Of a stretch of DNA of 64,000 nt, positions 35,014-43,454 are shown piece after piece; within the stretch, counting starts at the first letter, position 1; every line of letters starts with the position of its first letter. The stretch is taken from positions 113,360 through 177,359 of the forward strand of contig NZ_JAJQTQ010000007.1 of assembly GCF_029081005.1 (NCBI RefSeq), in the 5' to 3' direction. A program made the position numbers and the translations under genes. The notes beneath the pieces were generated by a model that made no database searches, was not told the DNA's origin, and saw nothing but the letters and a program-made list of their open reading frames with translations. Source of the DNA: Halomonas elongata (GTDB taxonomy: Bacteria > Pseudomonadota > Gammaproteobacteria > Pseudomonadales > Halomonadaceae).

Positions 35014-35881
35014 GCACCACCTCCAGATGGCGACAGATGTCTCGGGTTCCCTGCACCAGTCGGGGCGTGGCGCGCTGCACCAGGTCAGGATTGACGAAGA
35101 AGAGATTGCCGCGCTGTACCGCGGTCATGTCCGGGAAGTCATGCCAGGCCTCCAGCCAGGTGGAATCGGCCTTGCCCATCCCGCCGGTGATGATCGCTTC
35201 CGGATCCCGGGTCAGCACTGCCTCGCGGCCGATGCGCGGCACCAGCGACGATTGCTCGGCGAAGAGGTTGACGCCGCCGCACAATGCCAGCGCCTGGCTG
35301 ATCCAGTGCTCGCCGTTGACGGTCATCAAGGGCGACTCCCAGACCTGATAGAAGACCCTCACCGGGTCGGCCTCGGCGTAGCGGTCGCGCAGCTCGGCCA
35401 CCTCGTCGCGCAGCCGTGTGGCTGCCGCCTGCCCCTCGGCCTCGCTGCCGGCCAGTTCACCGAAGCGCGCCAGGTTCGCGGCGATAGCGGCGAAGTCATC
35501 GGCATCGGAGAAGAAGACCGGCACGCCGAGCGTCGGCAGGCGCTCGAGCTGCTGCTCGGGATTGCCGCCGGACCAGGCCACCACCAGGTCGGGATCGAGG
35601 GCCAGCAGCGCCTCGAGATCCAGACGATCGTAGCTGCCCACCCGGGGCAGATCATTGGCCTCGGGGGGATAGTCACTGAAGCTGACCGCGCCCACCAGCC
35701 GTTCGCCGGCGCCGGCGGCATAGAGCAACTCGGTCACCCCCGGCGAGAGCGCCACGATGCGCTGCGCCGGCGCCTCCAGGCAGACCTCCCGCCCCGCGTC
35801 GTCCATGACGCAGGGCTCGGCTCGCAAGGGGCCGGCCAGTGCCAGCAGCCCCACCCCATACAGCAGGTATCTCAAGCGCAC
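35000..35881 (-). CDS. btuF: vitamin B12 periplasmic binding protein
   Basis: 293 residues from a GTG at 35881, with GGGGAGG upstream. An ATG 45 bases earlier gives a poorer signal peptide. The signal peptide ends PLRA. The helical-backbone binding protein of the TroA/BtuF class shows RIVALSPGVTELLYAAGAGERLVG, DYPPEANDLPRVGSYDRLDLEALLALDPDLVV, VFYQVWESPLMTVNGEHWISQALALCGG and the two salt-bridge Glu regions used to dock BtuC. It lies 78 bases after btuB on the same strand. Confidence 0.93.
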   Translation of the reverse strand: MRLRYLLYGVGLLALAGPLRAEPCVMDDAGREVCLEAPAQRIVALSPGVTELLYAAGAGERLVGAVSFSDYPPEANDLPRVGSYDRLDLEALLALDPDLVVAWSGGNPEQQLERLPTLGVPVFFSDADDFAAIAANLARFGELAGSEAEGQAAATRLRDEVAELRDRYAEADPVRVFYQVWESPLMTVNGEHWISQALALCGGVNLFAEQSSLVPRIGREAVLTRDPEAIITGGMGKADSTWLEAWHDFPDMTAVQRGNLFFVNPDLVQRATPRLVQGTRDICRHLEVVRERR

Positions 35882-35959
35882 CTCGCCTCCCCGAGCATGA
35901 GGATCATGATATCGCGCTGCCGACACGTCCGGCCGGGAGCAGGATGCCGCGAAAAAGCG

Positions 35960-37789
35960 CTACTGGGCACCGAAGCGTACACTGAGGAAAGCCGCCCGCC
36001 CGGCGTCGATGTAATCGCGGCCCAGATAGTCACGGGCAGTGGCGTATTCGCGATCGAACACATTCTCCAGCGTCAGGCGCGCCGACCACTGCGGCGCGAA
36101 GCGCCAGCCGGCCCGCAGGTTGACGATGCCATAGCCTGACAGCCGTTCCTCGTTGCCGGCATCGTTGTAGCGATGATTCTGGGCGATGACCGTCCCGCCG
36201 AGCGTCCAGTCGCCCAGCTCGCGATCGGCATCGAAGCGCAGGCTCTGGGTGGCCCGACGCCTCAGCCGGTTGCCGGTCTTGCGGTCCTCGGGGTCGGTAT
36301 AGGTCAGGGCGGCGCGCAGGCTCCAGTCCAGCACTTCCGCGCCGGTGGAGAGTTCCACGCCACGAATGCGGGCCTCGTCGACATTGTAGGGGGCACTGAC
36401 ACCGTCGAAGACGGCACTGCCGATCATGTCGTCGATATCGGTCTGGTAGAGGGCCAGGTCCCAGAAACCGCGCTCGAACTGACCGCGCACCCCGAGTTCC
36501 ACGCTCTCGGAACGCTCCGGGTCGAGATCGGGATTGCCATAGCCGGGGTAGTAGAGTTCATTGAAGGTCGGTGCCCGGAAGGCCGTGCCGTAACTGGCGC
36601 GCAGGGTGTGATGGTCATCCAGGGCAACCCCCAGCGCCAGGCTCCCCGTGACGTCCTCGCCGAAGGCCTCGTTGTCGTCGTAGCGCAGTCCCGCCTGGAC
36701 GGAGAACGGCGAGAAATCGAGCAATGCCTGGCCGAAGACAGCCGCATTGTCGCGACTATCCTCGACATAGTCAGTGGTGCCGGTAACCTCGTCACGGCTG
36801 ACCTCGGTACCGGCGATCCACTCGTGCGGCCCGACGGTCAGGGTGTTCTCCCAGCGAGCGGTACGCGTGCGTGTATCGAAGACGGAATCGCCGAAGCTCT
36901 CGTGGCTCTCGCTTTCGTCACGCGCCTCGCTCAGCGTCAGGCGGCTGCGCCAGTCATCGGTGACGGGCAGCTCGCCATAGACACCGGCCACCTGCTGCAC
37001 ATAGTCGGAATCGCCGCCGACATACTCGGTATTGCCCCGGGCCCGCAGGGCCAGCAGACCGACCTCCGCACCACTGTCGAACCTGTGCGACAACCGCGCG
37101 AAACCGCTGGTGTTGTCATAGCCCTTGTCGCCCTCGCCCTCGATGACCTCGGCGCCCTCGGTGCCGAAATGGCTGGCCGAGAAGGCATAACGCGTGCCGT
37201 CGGCACCGCCGGTCAGGCTCGCGGAAACCCGGCGACTGTCATGCGAGCCGCCGCCCAGGGTGATGCTGGGTTCGGGGTCACCGAGTTCGCCCTCGGGAGT
37301 GAAAAGCTGCACGACGCCGCCCACCGCGTCGGCGCCATAGAGACTGCCCCGTGGCCCCCGCACGATCTCGACACGCTCGAACAAGCGTGGATCGAGAAAC
37401 TGCCAGGCCGGGCTGCCCAGGGTGGCCGAACGCAGCCGAATACCATCGATCATCATCAGGGTGGATTCGCTGCCGGTACCGCGCAGATAGACGCTGCTGG
37501 CCTTGCCATAACGGCCGTTGGACGAGATGTCCACGCCGGGCTGAGCCTTCAGGACATCGGTGATATCGACGGCGTCCTGGCGGCGCAACGCCTCCTCGTC
37601 GATGACCGAAACCGAGGACAGCGACCGGCTGGCTGTGCGTGGCGCGAGCGTGGCGGACACCACCATCGGATCGAGCTGCTGCTCGGTATCGGTCTCGGTG
37701 TCGGCCGCATTCGGGGCGGCATGGAGAAGCGGTGACGCCCCCAGGCAAAGGGAAGCCAGGCCCCAACGGAAAGAAAGCGAAGTTGTCAT
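35960..37789 (-). CDS. btuB: TonB-dependent vitamin B12 outer-membrane receptor
   Basis: 609 residues from ATG 37789. After a signal peptide (PLLHA) comes a TonB box region (DPMVVSATLAPR). A plug domain follows (SSVSVIDEEALRRQDAVDITDVLKAQPGVDI, VYLRGTGSES, FLDPRLFERVEIVRGPRGSLYGADAVGGVV), then a 22-strand barrel ending AFLSVRFGAQ with the terminal aromatic region. YATARDYLGRDYIDAGRAAFLSV is close to known BtuB ends. A cobalamin riboswitch in the leader (about 37928-38150) fixes the substrate. It is the first gene of the btuBFCD-cobO run. Confidence 0.95.
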   Translation of the reverse strand: MTTSLSFRWGLASLCLGASPLLHAAPNAADTETDTEQQLDPMVVSATLAPRTASRSLSSVSVIDEEALRRQDAVDITDVLKAQPGVDISSNGRYGKASSVYLRGTGSESTLMMIDGIRLRSATLGSPAWQFLDPRLFERVEIVRGPRGSLYGADAVGGVVQLFTPEGELGDPEPSITLGGGSHDSRRVSASLTGGADGTRYAFSASHFGTEGAEVIEGEGDKGYDNTSGFARLSHRFDSGAEVGLLALRARGNTEYVGGDSDYVQQVAGVYGELPVTDDWRSRLTLSEARDESESHESFGDSVFDTRTRTARWENTLTVGPHEWIAGTEVSRDEVTGTTDYVEDSRDNAAVFGQALLDFSPFSVQAGLRYDDNEAFGEDVTGSLALGVALDDHHTLRASYGTAFRAPTFNELYYPGYGNPDLDPERSESVELGVRGQFERGFWDLALYQTDIDDMIGSAVFDGVSAPYNVDEARIRGVELSTGAEVLDWSLRAALTYTDPEDRKTGNRLRRRATQSLRFDADRELGDWTLGGTVIAQNHRYNDAGNEERLSGYGIVNLRAGWRFAPQWSARLTLENVFDREYATARDYLGRDYIDAGRAAFLSVRFGAQ

Positions 37790-37927
37790 GATAATCGTCC
37801 CGGAACCGCACGCACCCGTGCGGCAATGAACCCTTGAAAGGCCGGACGCGAGACATGGGAGGGGAAGATCGACATGACATCGGCGAGTCGCCCTGCCCGA
37901 GGTTCGCCCACCGCGTCCTGGCATGCG

Positions 37928-38160
37928 CTCACAGGCCGGTCTCCGGGCTGACGAGCGAGGCAGGCTGGGCCTCCGGACTACCGCCTTCCCATGCCGTCTC
38001 GGCACAGTGGCCTACCCTTGAGGTAGTGGCAGCCCTTTTCTCGATCACCGTTGCGGGGGCAGCGTCGGACTGACTCGCTGGGCGGGCGTCACCGACTTCC
38101 CGTTTCAACCCGGCCTGTCGCAACAGGCCTGGAGCCTGTCTGCAAGGCTCCCGGGTCACC
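37928..38160 (-). promoter_or_regulatory. cobalamin riboswitch in the btuB leader
   Basis: On the minus strand the leader has the conserved order: GGGAAGTCGGTGACGCCCGC, then CGCTGCCCCCGCAACGGTGA, then the B12-box region GCTGCCACTACC with CCACTGTG. GGGAAGGCGG and GTCAGCCCGGAGACCGGCCT close the structure. These are the core elements of the AdoCbl aptamer. The 3' end lies about 140 bases before btuB. Cobalamin binding should switch off btuB and probably the downstream transporter genes. Confidence 0.93.
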
Positions 38161-38220
38161 TGAGAGTGCGCGTAAGCTAGCAACCGCGCGACGGGGCGTC
38201 AACGCACGTCGGCTTGCTAC

Positions 38221-38385
38221 CAGAATATCGCAGTTGAGCGCTGTTGCTCGGGCTGATCCGTCGACAGGCCTGCGAGGGGGCGCTATGAATCCTTCCCTGG
38301 AGGCTACCGATGCCATCCATGGCATCGGACCCCCTCTTCGGCCTGTCCCCGGCGCCCCTCGCCAGATCCAACTGCGATAGCACTG
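38221..38385. mobile_element. MITE-like element, long copy (165 bp) with 10-bp target duplication
   Basis: The ends are CAGAATATCGCAGTTG (left) and CAACTGCGATAGCACTG (right), inverted with two mismatches and one gap. The direct repeat GGCTTGCTAC lies exactly outside at 38211-38220 and 38386-38395. The interior includes a hairpin around CGATGCCATCCATGGCATCG. The right half matches the element at 9910-9985. The right target copy covers the stop codon of the CobU-like gene (38392-38394). No reading frame of note. Confidence 0.88.
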
Positions 38386-38391
38386 GGCTTG

Positions 38392-38814
38392 CTACAGCCG
38401 GCGCGCCAGGCCGTGGCGCACGTACCAGACCGCCTCGGCGCGGGCGGCGGCGTCCTGGGCCAGCCAGCCGGCCAGGTCGCGCAGGCGGCGGTCCGCCGCG
38501 TCCATGGGCACGATGCCGCGGCCCATCTCGGGCAGGATCAGCACCACCTCCCCCCTGGCGTCGCGCTCTGCGTCCCTCAGGGTGTCGAGCGCCGCGACCA
38601 GCCGCGCGCGCAGCCGGTCGTCGTCGGGCTCATCGGCCAGGGCCGCCTCCAGCCAGCCCGTCCAGCCGATCAGTACCTGTACCGCGCCCGAGCGCATGTC
38701 ATTCTCCCGGCCCTCTAGCCCGGCCTCGTCGACTCGAGACCAGGCGGCATTCGGGAAACGGGCGGCTACGAGGTCGCGCTTGCCAGCGCAGGCACCGCCG
38801 ATGAAGAGCTGCAT
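38392..38814 (-). CDS. CobU-like adenosylcobinamide kinase/guanylyltransferase paralogue, short
   Basis: 140 residues from ATG 38814. It keeps a P-loop-like MQLFIGGACAGKRDLVAARFP and a C-terminal LILPEMGRGIVPMDAADRRLRDLAGWL, which matches the 'E-G-GIVP-ARR-RDL-G' motif of CobU. It lacks the H-R-R segment that carries the guanylylated His, and the P-loop ends in R-D rather than S/T. A full kinase-like gene sits 1.3 kb away (40126-40662) with the reverse pattern. It may be a partner subunit, a regulator or a decaying duplicate. It overlaps cobC by 49 bases at the end of the operon. Confidence 0.75.
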   Translation of the reverse strand: MQLFIGGACAGKRDLVAARFPNAAWSRVDEAGLEGRENDMRSGAVQVLIGWTGWLEAALADEPDDDRLRARLVAALDTLRDAERDARGEVVLILPEMGRGIVPMDAADRRLRDLAGWLAQDAAARAEAVWYVRHGLARRL

Positions 38815-39419
38815 GACCAGCCGTCCTCCTCGAATGTGAGCGTGAAACATCGTCCCTGGGCCTGGCCGACCACGCCGTCCCAGAAGTCCGCGTTCTCCAG
38901 GCGACGGCGCAGCTCGCGGATGGCGCCGCCATGACTGACCGCCAGCACCCGGCGATGGCCGGATGCCCGCGCCTCAGCCTGCACCTCCTCCAGCCACGCC
39001 GAGAGCCGCGCCCAGAGGTCGTCGGCGGACTCGCCACCGGGGATGGTCCGCCTGCCCCGGCTGTCGACCCAGGCCCGATAGCCGGGGTCGTCCTTCAACT
39101 CGGCCCAGGTCTGGCCCTCGTAGTCGCCGAAATCCAATTCGCGCAGGCGGGCATCGAGCCGTGCTTCCGGAGTCGACAGGCCATCGCGCACGCGCGCTTC
39201 CAGCATATGGGCCAGAGTCTGGCGACAGCGCGTCAGGTCGCTGCAGTGGACGGCATCGAACGCGACCTCGGCCAGCGCCTCGCGCAGCCGATCGAGGTCC
39301 GGCTCGGCGTCCGGCAGCAGCAGCGGGATATCGCGATGGCCCTGGTAGCGGCGCTCCAGGTTCCAGCTCGTCAGGCCATGACGAACGACCACCAGCTCCA
39401 GGCGATCAGCAGCAGCCAT
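38766..39419 (-). CDS. cobC: alpha-ribazole phosphatase (histidine phosphatase family)
   Basis: 217 residues. The phosphoglycerate-mutase-like core has LVVVRHGLTSWNLERRYQG with the catalytic RHG, then HCSDLTRCRQTL, RELDFGDYEGQTWAEL, PGGESADDLWARL and the second His in VLAVSHGGAIREL. Its place between cobS and a CobU-like gene supports the CobC role, removing phosphate from alpha-ribazole-5'-phosphate or adenosylcobalamin-5'-phosphate. The start overlaps cobS by 49 bases. Confidence 0.9.
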   Translation of the reverse strand: MAAADRLELVVVRHGLTSWNLERRYQGHRDIPLLLPDAEPDLDRLREALAEVAFDAVHCSDLTRCRQTLAHMLEARVRDGLSTPEARLDARLRELDFGDYEGQTWAELKDDPGYRAWVDSRGRRTIPGGESADDLWARLSAWLEEVQAEARASGHRRVLAVSHGGAIRELRRRLENADFWDGVVGQAQGRCFTLTFEEDGWSCSSSSAVPALASATS

Positions 39420-40129
39420 AGTTCTCCTCCCTCGATGACGGCGCCGACGATGTCGCCGTTGATGCCGCCGAAGGCCCGGCGCACCGCCCGGCCGTAGATG
39501 ATGACGAAGCCCGCCAGGCCGACCAGCCACCAGGTCAGCCCGGGCACGAAAACGAGACACGCCAGCGCCGGCAGCGAGGCCAGGGCCAGGTCGCGGGCAC
39601 CGAGGCTCTGCTGCCAGGCGTGGGCCAGGCCCTCGGCACGAGCGGCGGGCACCGTCACCAACAGGCCGACCGCGGCCAGCCGGCCCAGTGCCACCACCGG
39701 CACCAGCCACCAGGGGCTCGCCCCGGCCGCCAGCAACGCCCACAGCAGCGCCGCCTTCCACGCCAGTTGGAAGACCAGCGCCAGCACGGCGAAGCTGCCT
39801 ACCTGCGGGTCCTTCATGATCGCCCAGCGCTTCTCCAGTGGCGCGTTGCTGCCGAGCGCATCAGCCAGATCCATCAGGCCATCGAGGTGTAGCCCGCCGG
39901 TCAGCGCCACCCACAGGCTGAGCAGCGCCAGGGCCAGCAGCGGCAGCGGCACGAGCCCCTCGAGCAGCGAGCCGACGACGGCCAGGATCGCCCCGATCAG
40001 TGCGCCGACCAGCGGATAGGCCCGCGCCGCCCAGCGCCGGGTGGCCGGCGTCCAGGGGCAGGCCAACGGCACCGGCAGCCGGGTCAGGAACTGGATGGCC
40101 AGCAGCGCGCCGAAGCCCGCGTCCTTCAT
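39371..40129 (-). CDS. cobS: adenosylcobinamide-GDP ribazoletransferase (cobalamin synthase)
   Basis: 252 residues with about six membrane helices. AIQFLTRLPVP at the N-terminus, YPLVGALIGAILA, the metal-binding GGLHLDGLMDLADALGS with its Asp residues, and FGGINGDIVGAVIEGGEL at the C-terminus are the CobS hallmarks. It joins GDP-cobinamide with alpha-ribazole at the inner membrane. The start overlaps the cobU stop (ATGA). Confidence 0.95.
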   Translation of the reverse strand: MKDAGFGALLAIQFLTRLPVPLACPWTPATRRWAARAYPLVGALIGAILAVVGSLLEGLVPLPLLALALLSLWVALTGGLHLDGLMDLADALGSNAPLEKRWAIMKDPQVGSFAVLALVFQLAWKAALLWALLAAGASPWWLVPVVALGRLAAVGLLVTVPAARAEGLAHAWQQSLGARDLALASLPALACLVFVPGLTWWLVGLAGFVIIYGRAVRRAFGGINGDIVGAVIEGGELWLLLIAWSWWSFVMA

Positions 40130-40662
40130 GGCGATTCTCCTTTCCAGTCGATGGCGCGGCCGGCCACCACCTCGATCACCCGGTCCGCCTCCGCAGCCAG
40201 GTCGCGATGCAGTCCCTGCAGGAAGGCCTGATAGCGCCACACCAGCGCGTCGCGGGGCGGTAGCTCCTCGTTGAGATCGTTGGAGACCACTGCCAAGGCC
40301 AGCTCGCGGCGACGCGCCTCATGAAGGCCGGCCGACAGCATCGCCCGGCCATCGGCGTCCTCGAGGCCGGCCTCGAACATCACCCGGCTGGCCCAGACGG
40401 TCAGGCAGTCGAGCAGCACCGTACTTCCACGGGGAAACGTCGCAAGCGTCTCGGCGAAGGCCAGCGGCGGCTCGAGGGTCACCCAGCCGTCGCCCCGCTG
40501 GCGACGGTGACGGGCGATCCTCGCGACCATCTCGTCATCGCCGGGCCGCGCCGTGGCCAGATAGTAGCGCTCGCCGCCACGCACCGCTTGCCACTCGGCG
40601 ATGACCGCCTCGGCTACGACGCTCTTGCCCGAGCGGGCCCCGCCGGAGACGAAGGCGATCAT
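40126..40662 (-). CDS. cobU: adenosylcobinamide kinase/guanylyltransferase
   Basis: 178 residues. The P-loop is FVSGGARSGKSVVAEAVI, followed by YYLATARPGDDEMVARIARHRRQRGDGWVTLE, which holds the guanylylated His in RHRRQRG. VLLDCLTVWASRVM is the Walker B region. The C-terminal part is unusual: where CobU normally has SNEVG-GIVP it reads VVSNDLNEELPPRDALVWRYQAFL. The complementary motif is present in the short CobU-like protein at 38392-38814. It is coupled by overlap to both cobS and cobD. Confidence 0.9.
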   Translation of the reverse strand: MIAFVSGGARSGKSVVAEAVIAEWQAVRGGERYYLATARPGDDEMVARIARHRRQRGDGWVTLEPPLAFAETLATFPRGSTVLLDCLTVWASRVMFEAGLEDADGRAMLSAGLHEARRRELALAVVSNDLNEELPPRDALVWRYQAFLQGLHRDLAAEADRVIEVVAGRAIDWKGESP

Positions 40663-41768
40663 GCCCGCCGCCACGCCGCCAGGGCCTCGAGCAGCCGGGC
40701 GTTGTCGTCCGCCCCGCGCAGTGCCAGACGCAACCAGGCGCCATCGAGGCCCGGGAAACCGTGGGTATGGCGGGCCAGCAGACCGCGCTCGAGCAGGAAG
40801 GCGAACAGCGCCCCGGCCGCGTCGGCATCCCCCCCGCCGCGCAGCAGCAGGAAGTTGGCATGGGTCTCCGGCACCGTATAGCCGAGGCCACGCACTCGCC
40901 CGGGCAGGCCACGCTCGACCGCCAGCCATTCCCGAGTGCGAGCCAGATAGTCCTCGTCGGCAAGCAGCGGCGCCACCAGCCCCCGGGCCAGGGCATTGAC
41001 GCTCCACGGCATCTGCGCCTCGGCCAGCCGCTCGATCGCCTCGGGGGCACCGAGCAGATAGCCGAGCCGTAGCCCTGGCACATCGAAGAGCTTGGTCAGC
41101 GAGCGCAGCAGCAGCAGGTTCGGTACCTGGTCGAGCAGCGGCGTGAGCCGTTCGTCGTCCTCGGAGAAGTCGACGAAGGCCTCGTCCACCACCAGAGTGG
41201 TGCCGGTCTCGCCCGCCCGTTCCAGCAGCCGCTCGACGTCGGCGCGCGGAATGAGCGTGCCGGTGGGGTTGTTGGGCCGGCACAGGAAGGCCACATCGAC
41301 ACCGGCCAGGGCCGCCTCGGCGGCCGCGAGGTCGAGCCGGAACGCCGGAGCCTCCAGCGACAGCCGATCGACGATGAGACCGTGCCGACGACAGGCCAGG
41401 GCGTACTCGCTGAAGGTGGGCTCGACCACCAGGGCACGGTCGCCGGCGTGGAGAGCGGCGGCCAGGTGGATCGCCTCGATGCCGCCGTTGGTGACCAGCA
41501 CTCGCTCGGGGGCCACGTCGTCGTGGGCGGCGATGGCACGTCGCGCCCGGTCGTCGTCCGGGTCCGGATAGCGCGCCAGCGACTCGCCGGCGGCGGCCAG
41601 CCACTCCCCTAGCCAGGGCGGCGGCCCCAGCGGGTTGAGGTTGGCGCTGACGTCGATCACCGGGTGATCGGCGGGCAGGCCGAAGCGCGCCAACAGCGGC
41701 GCGATGCGCCCACCATGGACCGGCCAGTCCGGCACGCCCTGAGCCTCGACACTCATGTCGGCCGTCAT
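40659..41768 (-). CDS. cobD: threonine-phosphate decarboxylase (aminopropanol-phosphate synthesis)
   Basis: 369 residues of the aspartate-aminotransferase fold I family. IDVSANLNPLGPPPWL and LARYPDPDDDRARRAIAAH start the pattern. VTNGGIEAIHLAA, FLCRPNNPTGTLIPRADV, VVDEAFVDFSEDDE and LLLLRSLTKLFDVPGLRLGYL carry the PLP contacts and Schiff-base Lys (SLTK). It makes (R)-1-aminopropan-2-ol phosphate, the linker attached by CbiB. The start at ATG 41768 overlaps the cbiB stop; an ATG at 41756 is an alternative. Confidence 0.93.
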   Translation of the reverse strand: MTADMSVEAQGVPDWPVHGGRIAPLLARFGLPADHPVIDVSANLNPLGPPPWLGEWLAAAGESLARYPDPDDDRARRAIAAHDDVAPERVLVTNGGIEAIHLAAALHAGDRALVVEPTFSEYALACRRHGLIVDRLSLEAPAFRLDLAAAEAALAGVDVAFLCRPNNPTGTLIPRADVERLLERAGETGTTLVVDEAFVDFSEDDERLTPLLDQVPNLLLLRSLTKLFDVPGLRLGYLLGAPEAIERLAEAQMPWSVNALARGLVAPLLADEDYLARTREWLAVERGLPGRVRGLGYTVPETHANFLLLRGGGDADAAGALFAFLLERGLLARHTHGFPGLDGAWLRLALRGADDNARLLEALAAWRRA

Positions 41769-42745
41769 ATCAGCCACTCCCGCAGCAGTACCAGGGGCGC
41801 CAGCAGCGCCAGCACGCCCAGCCAGCCGCCGTGCATATGGCGAATGGCGCGCTCGATATGCCCGACCGCCAGCGGCTGACGCGCCCGGCCGAGGGTGGCA
41901 CGATGCGAGGGGCGCCCGTTGTAGTGGTTGAGCCCGCCCAGCTCGACACCCAGCAGGTGCGCCACCATCGCTTCCGGCCAGCCGGCGTTGGGGCTCGGAT
42001 GACGCGGCGCCTCGCGGCGGGTGGCGGCCAGGGCCCCTTTCGTGCGGCCGCCGACGACAAGGCGCGCCGCGAGCCACATGGCCAGGGCGGTGAACCGCGC
42101 CGGCAGCCAGTTGACGGCGTCGTCCAGGCGCGCCGAGGCGCGGCCGAAGTCCTCATAGCGCGGGCTGCGATAACCGACCATCGAGTCCAGGGTATTGACC
42201 GCCTTGTAGGCCAGCGCCAGGGGGGCGCCGCCGAGCAGCGCCCAGCACAGCGGCGCAGTGATGCCGTCCACGGTGTTCTCGGCCACGGTCTCCACCGTGC
42301 CGCGGGCCAGCCTTGACTCGTCCAGCGCCTCGGTGTCGCGGCCGACGATCCTGCCCAGGGCCCGCCGCGCCGCCGGCAGGTCGCCGCGGTGCAGCGGCTC
42401 GGCCACCGCCCGGGCCGCCTCGGCGAGCCCGCGGGTGGCGAAGGTGGTGGCCAGCAGCACGAGCTCGACGGCGATCGACAAGCCAGAGGATACCCCGGCC
42501 AGTACCGTCAGCAGGCCCCAGGCCAGACCCCAGGTGCCACCGACCACCACTACCGCCAGCCAGACGCCGCGCCGACGACGGGCCTCGGCGGGGCCATGGT
42601 TCCAGGCCCGCTCGAGTCGGGCGATCCCCCGGCCGATGCCGACGACGGGATGGGGCAGCCAGGACGGGTCGCCCAGCCACAGGTCGATGGCCAGCGCCGC
42701 GGCGATCAGCGCCAGCAGTTCCCAGGACAACGGGTCCAGCGTCAT
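41765..42745 (-). CDS. cbiB: adenosylcobinamide-phosphate synthase
   Basis: 326 residues, membrane protein. ALAIDLWLGDPSWLPHPVVGIGR is the conserved N-terminal motif. RGTVETVAENTVDGITAPLCWALLGG and AYKAVNTLDSMVGYRSPRYEDFGRASARLDDAVNWLPAR form the CbiB signature. PNAGWPEAMVAHLLGVELGG follows. It attaches aminopropanol (phosphate) to adenosylcobyric acid. Start and stop overlap neighbours by the ATGA rule on both sides. Confidence 0.96.
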   Translation of the reverse strand: MTLDPLSWELLALIAAALAIDLWLGDPSWLPHPVVGIGRGIARLERAWNHGPAEARRRRGVWLAVVVVGGTWGLAWGLLTVLAGVSSGLSIAVELVLLATTFATRGLAEAARAVAEPLHRGDLPAARRALGRIVGRDTEALDESRLARGTVETVAENTVDGITAPLCWALLGGAPLALAYKAVNTLDSMVGYRSPRYEDFGRASARLDDAVNWLPARFTALAMWLAARLVVGGRTKGALAATRREAPRHPSPNAGWPEAMVAHLLGVELGGLNHYNGRPSHRATLGRARQPLAVGHIERAIRHMHGGWLGVLALLAPLVLLREWLI

Positions 42746-43449
42746 GAAGGGCCCTCCTTCGCCAGGGACTCGCGAACGGCGCGGTACACCGCGGCACCGA
42801 TGGCCCGGCCGAGACGCGTGCCCGAACCGGCATAGGGCGTCGACGTGCCGCACTGGGTGGCGGCGATGGCCAGGCAGTCGGTGGAAGTGCCGGTGGCCGG
42901 GGTGTCGTGCTCGGGATCGCGCACCCCGCAGGCCGCCAGGGCCTGTACCTTGGCCTCGGTGGCGGATAGCGCGGCATTGACCATGGCGCCGTCGGTGAGA
43001 TGACCGTCGACGAATACCTGGGCGTTGATGGTACCCGCCACCAGGCGAGGATCGCCGGTCGCCGGCGCGGTGATGTCCACGGCATTGCCGACCCCGGCGG
43101 TGACCGCCGCCAGCACCCGAGGCTTGCCGGCATCGCCGACATCGGCCGACACCAGGGCCAGCCGCGTCAGCGACACCGCGGTCATCATCGCCAGAGCCTC
43201 GCCCTGGGCGATCCCGCGCGCAGCGAGCCAGGCGCGCAGGTCCTCCGCCGGGGCTTGACCATCGTAGTCCTTGTCGACGTGGAAGTTGCAGAAGTCCCGG
43301 GCCCAGCCCAGCCCCTCGCCGACCAGGGCGTTGCCGAGGGTGCGCAGCGGCGTCGGATGGTGGAGATGCACGCAGCCGTCGTCGACGGCCAGGGTCAGGC
43401 CCTCGCCGAACGCCGGCGGCCGATGGTCTTGGCGTACCGGAACATCCAT
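42742..43449 (-). CDS. cbiZ: adenosylcobinamide amidohydrolase
   Basis: 235 residues of the CbiZ family. LRTLGNALVGEGLGWARDFCNFHVDKDY, MMTAVSLTRLALV, VTAGVGNAVDITAP and GTINAQVFVDGHLTDGAMVNA-like sequence are characteristic, as is GTSTDCLAIAATQCG near the end. CbiZ removes the aminopropanol arm from cobinamide or pseudo-cobalamin so that cobyric acid can be rebuilt with a different lower ligand. Its presence in the operon points to remodelling of scavenged corrinoids. It lies 5 bases after cobT. Confidence 0.93.
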   Translation of the reverse strand: MDVPVRQDHRPPAFGEGLTLAVDDGCVHLHHPTPLRTLGNALVGEGLGWARDFCNFHVDKDYDGQAPAEDLRAWLAARGIAQGEALAMMTAVSLTRLALVSADVGDAGKPRVLAAVTAGVGNAVDITAPATGDPRLVAGTINAQVFVDGHLTDGAMVNAALSATEAKVQALAACGVRDPEHDTPATGTSTDCLAIAATQCGTSTPYAGSGTRLGRAIGAAVYRAVRESLAKEGPS

Positions 43450-43454
43450 CGGGA

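Noticed and set aside
38310..38804. 164-codon plus-strand frame over the MITE and the CobU-like gene
   Set aside because: Runs through the mobile element and antisense to a recognised gene; Arg/Pro/Gly-rich.
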